From Spirochaetaceae bacterium (GTDB taxonomy: Bacteria; Spirochaetota; Spirochaetia; Treponematales; Treponemataceae): a stretch of 64,000 nucleotides of DNA. Below are positions 60,661-64,000 of the stretch, piece after piece; within the stretch, counting starts at the first letter, position 1; each line of letters starts with the position of its first letter. A model generated the notes under the pieces. That model did no database searches and was not told the origin of the DNA. It saw nothing but the letters and a program-made list of their open reading frames with translations. The position numbers and the translations under genes were made by a program. The stretch lies in assembly GCA_017622235.1 (NCBI GenBank), contig JAGARN010000002.1, positions 1 through 64,000 of the forward strand, in the 5' to 3' direction.

Positions 60661-61503
60661 TTATGAAGGTACAGAAAAATACACAGAAAAAAAGTGTAAT
60701 ATGCTACCAAAAATTACAAATATGTGCCAAATACAATGCATCCACTTTATTTTTTTCAATGCATAAAATATACAACCTATTGTATAAACAACACCACCAA
60801 TAATCAAAAGTATAAGACTAAGTTTTGGCAGAGCTTCTGCCATTGGTTTAAAGGCGAATACAACTAACCATCCCATAAGAATATATGTTATAGCGGAAAG
60901 TATTCGCATTTTACTACCAAATATTGCATAAAAAGTCATTCCCGCAACTGCTAATCCCCAAATTATTCCAAACAAAACCCAACCAATAGGTCCTCGCAAA
61001 GTAGTAAGACAGTAGGGAGTATAAGTTCCCGCAATCAATAAATAAATGCTAGAATGATCAAAAATAGCAAAAACTTTTTTTGCTCCGTAGGGTGTAAGAG
61101 CGTGATACAATGTTGACATTAAATACAATATAAACATTGACGCTCCAAATATCACAAAACTAGTAACATAAAATCCTTTTTCGCCCACAGGTGCATAAAC
61201 CGAAGCTCTAACCGCTAGCAAAACAATAGCCGCAACCGCTAATCCTGCCCCTATACCATGAGTTACTGAATTAAAAATCTCTTCACCAATAGAATATCGC
61301 TTTGGAATGGATGCTTCTTCTGCACGACGAACAGCTTTCGCCGCTGCCTTTTGCTGCTTCAATTCTGCTTTTACTGGCTTTGCAGCTGAATAAGCCTGGG
61401 CTTTTAGTGCTTTTATTTCAAGATTTCGTTTTTCTTTTATAGATCGAATATCTTGTTTTGCCTGAGTTTTTATTTTTTTTATCTTTTGAGATAATTCTGA
61501 CAT
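60661..61503 (-). CDS. Hemolysin III (PAQR/YqfA) family membrane protein with charged N-terminal extension
   Basis: 280 residues. The family core (about 70-280, seven helices) has FNSVTHGIGAGLAV, STLYHALTPYGAKKVFAIFDHSSIYLLIAGTYTPYC and a final WMHCIWHIFVIFGSILHFF, with the metal-binding Ser/His/Asp set. The first 65 residues are a Lys/Ala-rich coiled coil, longer than in typical family members. Strong GGAGG before the ATG. It ends two bases from convergent metH with no terminator between. Confidence 0.9.
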   Translation of the reverse strand: MSELSQKIKKIKTQAKQDIRSIKEKRNLEIKALKAQAYSAAKPVKAELKQQKAAAKAVRRAEEASIPKRYSIGEEIFNSVTHGIGAGLAVAAIVLLAVRASVYAPVGEKGFYVTSFVIFGASMFILYLMSTLYHALTPYGAKKVFAIFDHSSIYLLIAGTYTPYCLTTLRGPIGWVLFGIIWGLAVAGMTFYAIFGSKMRILSAITYILMGWLVVFAFKPMAEALPKLSLILLIIGGVVYTIGCIFYALKKIKWMHCIWHIFVIFGSILHFFSVYFSVPS

Positions 61504-61550
61504 TTTTCCTCCTCTGTGCCTAACGACAAATTAGACACAGAATAATCACT

Positions 61551-62336
61551 TTAGTTGCATTTTGTCACAAGACTTTGCCTACGAACCTCATAGAGAAGAA
61601 TTCCTGTCGCAACAGAAACATTCAAACTATCAAGTCGTCCACAGGTTGGAATCGACACAATAACATCACAATGTTCTTGAAGTAGCCTAGAGATTCCACT
61701 ACCTTCACTGCCCATCACCAAAGCTCTACGTTCAGAAAAATTAACTTCTGTAGCAGAAATTCCTCCTGCATCTGCACCGTAAATCCAAAAACCTGCGGTC
61801 TTTAGCATTTGTATACCTCGACTTAGATTTGGTATTTGTGCTATTTTAACCCAAGAACTGGCACCTGCACTCGCCCTTGCAACTACTTCGTTAGAAACAA
61901 CATCTTTGACACCACGACGTTCTGGCATAATAATAAGATTAGCTCCAAGTTGGTCACAACTACGAATTATTGCTCCCACATTATGTGGATCTGTTATGGA
62001 ATCTAAAACAACTACTGTAGCCTGTTCTGGAACAGAATTCAACCAATCTTCTAAAAGCACAGAGTTTGAATTTGTTGCTTCTTCACCATGAACTTTAAGA
62101 ACAAGTCCTCTGTGTTCTTTTGCAGAACCAGAAAAAGATGCCACAAGTTTATCGAGTTCTAAAATTGGCGTTTCTATACATTGAATTCCTTCGGCTTTTG
62201 CAATCGTGAGTATTTTTTTTACCCGTGGTCCTGGGTTTGTGTATAATACCTGAATTTTTTGTTTAGAAAATCCACCAGAACTACTACGAATAAATTCTTC
62301 TACTGCATGAAAACCTGTAATGACTCTATCTGCCAC
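61551..62336 (-). CDS. TrmH/RlmB-type SPOUT RNA ribose methyltransferase
   Basis: 261 residues if the GTG at 62336 is used. The open frame extends to 62411, but GTG 62336 gives the usual family start ([14 protein letters not shown]), has AAGG upstream and overlaps the SEC-C gene stop. N-terminal substrate-binding domain, then SPOUT motifs: [33 protein letters not shown], and [19 protein letters not shown], which forms the SAM knot. Methylates ribose in rRNA (G2251-type) or tRNA; the exact site is not predictable. Confidence 0.9.
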   Translation of the reverse strand: MADRVITGFHAVEEFIRSSSGGFSKQKIQVLYTNPGPRVKKILTIAKAEGIQCIETPILELDKLVASFSGSAKEHRGLVLKVHGEEATNSNSVLLEDWLNSVPEQATVVVLDSITDPHNVGAIIRSCDQLGANLIIMPERRGVKDVVSNEVVARASAGASSWVKIAQIPNLSRGIQMLKTAGFWIYGADAGGISATEVNFSERRALVMGSEGSGISRLLQEHCDVIVSIPTCGRLDSLNVSVATGILLYEVRRQSLVTKCN

Positions 62337-62826
62337 AGCAAACCTTATATTTTTTTCCTGAACCACAAGGGCATGGCTCATTGCGTCCGATTTTACGTCC
62401 TTCACGAACAACTGTTGTTGTTTTTAGATTACCGGTTGAATACATCCATTGACCATTAATTTTTTTAAAGTTTGCTACTTCGTGATGAACATCTCTTAGC
62501 CCTTTTTTACTATACGTTGCCTTAAATTCAACAACACCTTCTGTATCACTAGAACCACCTTTTTCTGTTCGGATTATTTTTAGTCCAAGCCAAGTAGATT
62601 CTTCGCTCCAAGACCGTGTTGCCTCCCGATCTATTTCGTTTAATCCTTCACTATGATCGCAACTGTTAATGATAAAATCTATCTCGTGCTTTTCGTATGC
62701 GGAATAACGAGCACGCATTAATTCTTCTGCAGTAGAAGCTAACCGATGACCTTTAATTACAGGCTGACAACATTCACTATAAGATTTTCCTGAGCCACAG
62801 GGGCAAATTTTTTCAGATACACTCAT
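62326..62826 (-). CDS. YchJ-like protein with two SEC-C zinc motifs
   Basis: 166 residues. N-terminal SEC-C motif [13 protein letters not shown], central NTF2-like YchJ domain ([20 protein letters not shown]), and C-terminal SEC-C motif [21 protein letters not shown] motifs bind zinc and contact SecB or ribosomes in other proteins; the role of YchJ is not established. A TTGCAA-18-TATACT promoter ends seven bases before the ATG, so the mRNA should be leaderless. The stop overlaps the methyltransferase start. Confidence 0.88.
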   Translation of the reverse strand: MSVSEKICPCGSGKSYSECCQPVIKGHRLASTAEELMRARYSAYEKHEIDFIINSCDHSEGLNEIDREATRSWSEESTWLGLKIIRTEKGGSSDTEGVVEFKATYSKKGLRDVHHEVANFKKINGQWMYSTGNLKTTTVVREGRKIGRNEPCPCGSGKKYKVCCGR

Positions 62827-62833
62827 GGCAAAG

Positions 62834-62863
62834 AGTATAGCGATTTTTGGAGGATTATTGCAA
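62834..62863 (-). promoter_or_regulatory. Leaderless promoter of the SEC-C/TrmH operon
   Basis: Minus strand TTGCAA at 62863-62858, 18-bp spacer, TATACT at 62839-62834, seven bases to ATG 62826. Confidence 0.68.
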
Positions 62864-62872
62864 GGGTAAGTT

Positions 62873-63820
62873 TTACAACTGCAAACCTTTGTCTTCTTGG
62901 CAGCCTAGCATTATATTAAGACACTGTATAGCTGCACCAGATGCACCCTTACCCAAGTTGTCAAATTGGGCAGAAAGCACAATTCTATCGTCATTTCCTG
63001 TTACATATATTTTTAGACCATCCCAACCGCTGCAAGTATTTCCGGCAAGCATTCCACCTTCGTCACCTGGAGAATCCACAGGCATAACCTGAATAAATTT
63101 TTCTTTTGCATAAAATTCTGACATAACCTTATGCACATCAGCAACAGAGGAAACGCCTTTTAGCATATTTGTATACAAGGGAACAGACACCACCATTCCG
63201 CTATAATAATCGCAAATTATTGGCGAAAAAAGAGGTTCTTGATTAAGTCCTGAAATTATTTTCATTTCTTTCAAGTGCTTATGTTGCTGACTAAGAGCAT
63301 ATTCTCTAGGTGAATCAAAATCTTTTGGTCTTTCGCTAGCTTCGTAAGCAGCAATTATTTTTTTTCCTGCACCACTATAACCAGAGATTGCAAAAGCAAC
63401 CACAGGATAATCCGGTAAAAGTACAGCCTTTGCAATCATAGGATAAACAAGCGAAATAAAACCGGAAGCGTAGCAACCAGGAACAGCTATACGTTTGCCA
63501 GATTTTATCGCATCTCGGTGATTTGCAGAAAGTTCTGGAAAACCATATGCCCAACCACTTTCTGTGCGATGTGCTGTGGAAGTGTCGATTATTCTTACAT
63601 TAGGATTTTCTACTAAAGAAACTGATTCTTTAGCAGCAGCATCTGGTAAGCACAAAAATGTAATGTCCGACTGATTAATTAGCCGCTTGCGTTCTGCAAT
63701 ATCCTTTCTTAAATCACTAGATATATTAAGTAGCTGAATATCATCGCGCCCTTGAAACCGTTCATGAATTCTAAGACCTGTAGTACCCTCGCTACCATCA
63801 ATAAAAATACGTGTTTTCAT
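62873..63820 (-). CDS. argC: N-acetyl-gamma-glutamyl-phosphate reductase
   Basis: 315 residues, the shorter (type 2) ArgC. Rossmann start [18 protein letters not shown], active-site Cys in [22 protein letters not shown] loop and a [19 protein letters not shown] segment. It reduces N-acetylglutamyl phosphate with NADPH in arginine synthesis. It starts nine bases after the SlyD gene; no ribosome site is visible in that gap. No other arg gene is in the window. Confidence 0.93.
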   Translation of the reverse strand: MKTRIFIDGSEGTTGLRIHERFQGRDDIQLLNISSDLRKDIAERKRLINQSDITFLCLPDAAAKESVSLVENPNVRIIDTSTAHRTESGWAYGFPELSANHRDAIKSGKRIAVPGCYASGFISLVYPMIAKAVLLPDYPVVAFAISGYSGAGKKIIAAYEASERPKDFDSPREYALSQQHKHLKEMKIISGLNQEPLFSPIICDYYSGMVVSVPLYTNMLKGVSSVADVHKVMSEFYAKEKFIQVMPVDSPGDEGGMLAGNTCSGWDGLKIYVTGNDDRIVLSAQFDNLGKGASGAAIQCLNIMLGCQEDKGLQL

Positions 63821-63829
63821 AAAAATCGA

Positions 63830-64000
63830 TTAGTTGCAGCCGCAGCCACCTTCACATCCACATGAACCAGAACCACAACCACCACAAGAACCTCCGCATC
63901 CACATGAACCAGAAAGTTCTTCTTCTGTTGCTTCTCTGACAGAAACAATTTCTACGTCAAAGAAAAGTTTTTCGCCAGCAAGATAATGGTTTGCGTCTAT
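63830..64000 (-). CDS. slyD: SlyD-type FKBP peptidyl-prolyl isomerase, C-terminal end with Cys-rich tail
   Basis: Only the last 56 codons are in the window; the gene continues beyond the right edge. IDANHYLAGEKLFFDVEIVS and VREATEEEL match the end of the SlyD FKBP domain. The tail that follows is Gly/Cys-rich (SGSCGCGGSCGG, then SGSCGCEGGCGCN) with nine Cys and no His, whereas classical SlyD tails mix His and Cys for nickel. It is a chaperone/isomerase with a metal-binding tail; Cys-only coordination suggests softer metals or zinc. Upstream of argC in the same direction. Confidence 0.88.
   Translation of the reverse strand: MDANHYLAGEKLFFDVEIVSVREATEEELSGSCGCGGSCGGCGSGSCGCEGGCGCN

Overview
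The window looks like an AT-rich anaerobic spirochaete, most likely a host-associated Treponema relative. This is an inference from gene content, not a database match. The supporting content is a trimeric [FeFe]-hydrogenase operon, type III glutamine synthetase, a B12 methionine synthase without the reactivation domain, a Lol-like export operon, a Treponema-style RHS core (YHYAGNNP) and a beta-mannan utilisation cluster. Most genes lie on the minus strand.

Layout. 1-5280: a compact type II-C CRISPR-Cas locus. The array end is on +, followed by cas2, cas1 and cas9 on -, and a divergent tracrRNA on +. Every repeat carries a near-consensus sigma70 promoter (TTGACC-16-TATAAT), so each crRNA could be transcribed from its own repeat. 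A perfect 17-bp hairpin lies between cas9 and cas1 and contains the cas1 start codon. 5432-8029: a HIRAN-domain protein, then a redox operon (41-residue CD1871A-type protein, membrane polyferredoxin, TlpA-like thioredoxin). 8061-16361: a mannan locus with GH26 lipoprotein, GH130 phosphorylase, CE7 esterase, GH36 alpha-galactosidase and a divergent LacI regulator. Two CG-centred operators sit at the two transcription starts. 16373-30428: mostly housekeeping genes (M29 peptidase, citrate synthase, PqqD-like protein, OPT transporter, kinase, ROK regulator, NusG-II protein, RadA, PilZ, RlmM-like enzyme, MetA, U32 protein), plus an alpha/beta hydrolase that has lost all three catalytic residues.

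30470-37520 is an accessory island of toxin, immunity and phage-defence debris. It holds an internally deleted IS3-type element, an RHS-repeat pseudogene, an Imm11-like immunity gene, and an AbiE system with a frameshifted toxin. It also holds two small-membrane-protein cassettes with conserved flanks, a truncated ToxN behind an apparent type III antitoxin promoter-RNA-terminator, an LprI-like secreted protein, a displaced RHS C-terminal tail coupled to a putative immunity gene, a GC-rich hairpin-dense patch and a 47-bp foldback made of IS ends. 37638-63999 returns to core functions: CPA2 antiporter, Gx and EcfT-like membrane proteins, a Lol-like ABC export operon with its own outer-membrane barrel, GerMN protein, ProRS, GlnN, HydABC hydrogenase, MetH, hemolysin III, TrmH-type methyltransferase, SEC-C protein, ArgC and the end of a SlyD with a Cys-rich tail.

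A genome-scale signal runs through the window. Many first genes of transcription units have a good -35/-10 pair whose -10 ends exactly 6-7 bases before the start codon, with no Shine-Dalgarno sequence. These mRNAs should be leaderless, while operon-internal genes have ordinary ribosome binding sites.
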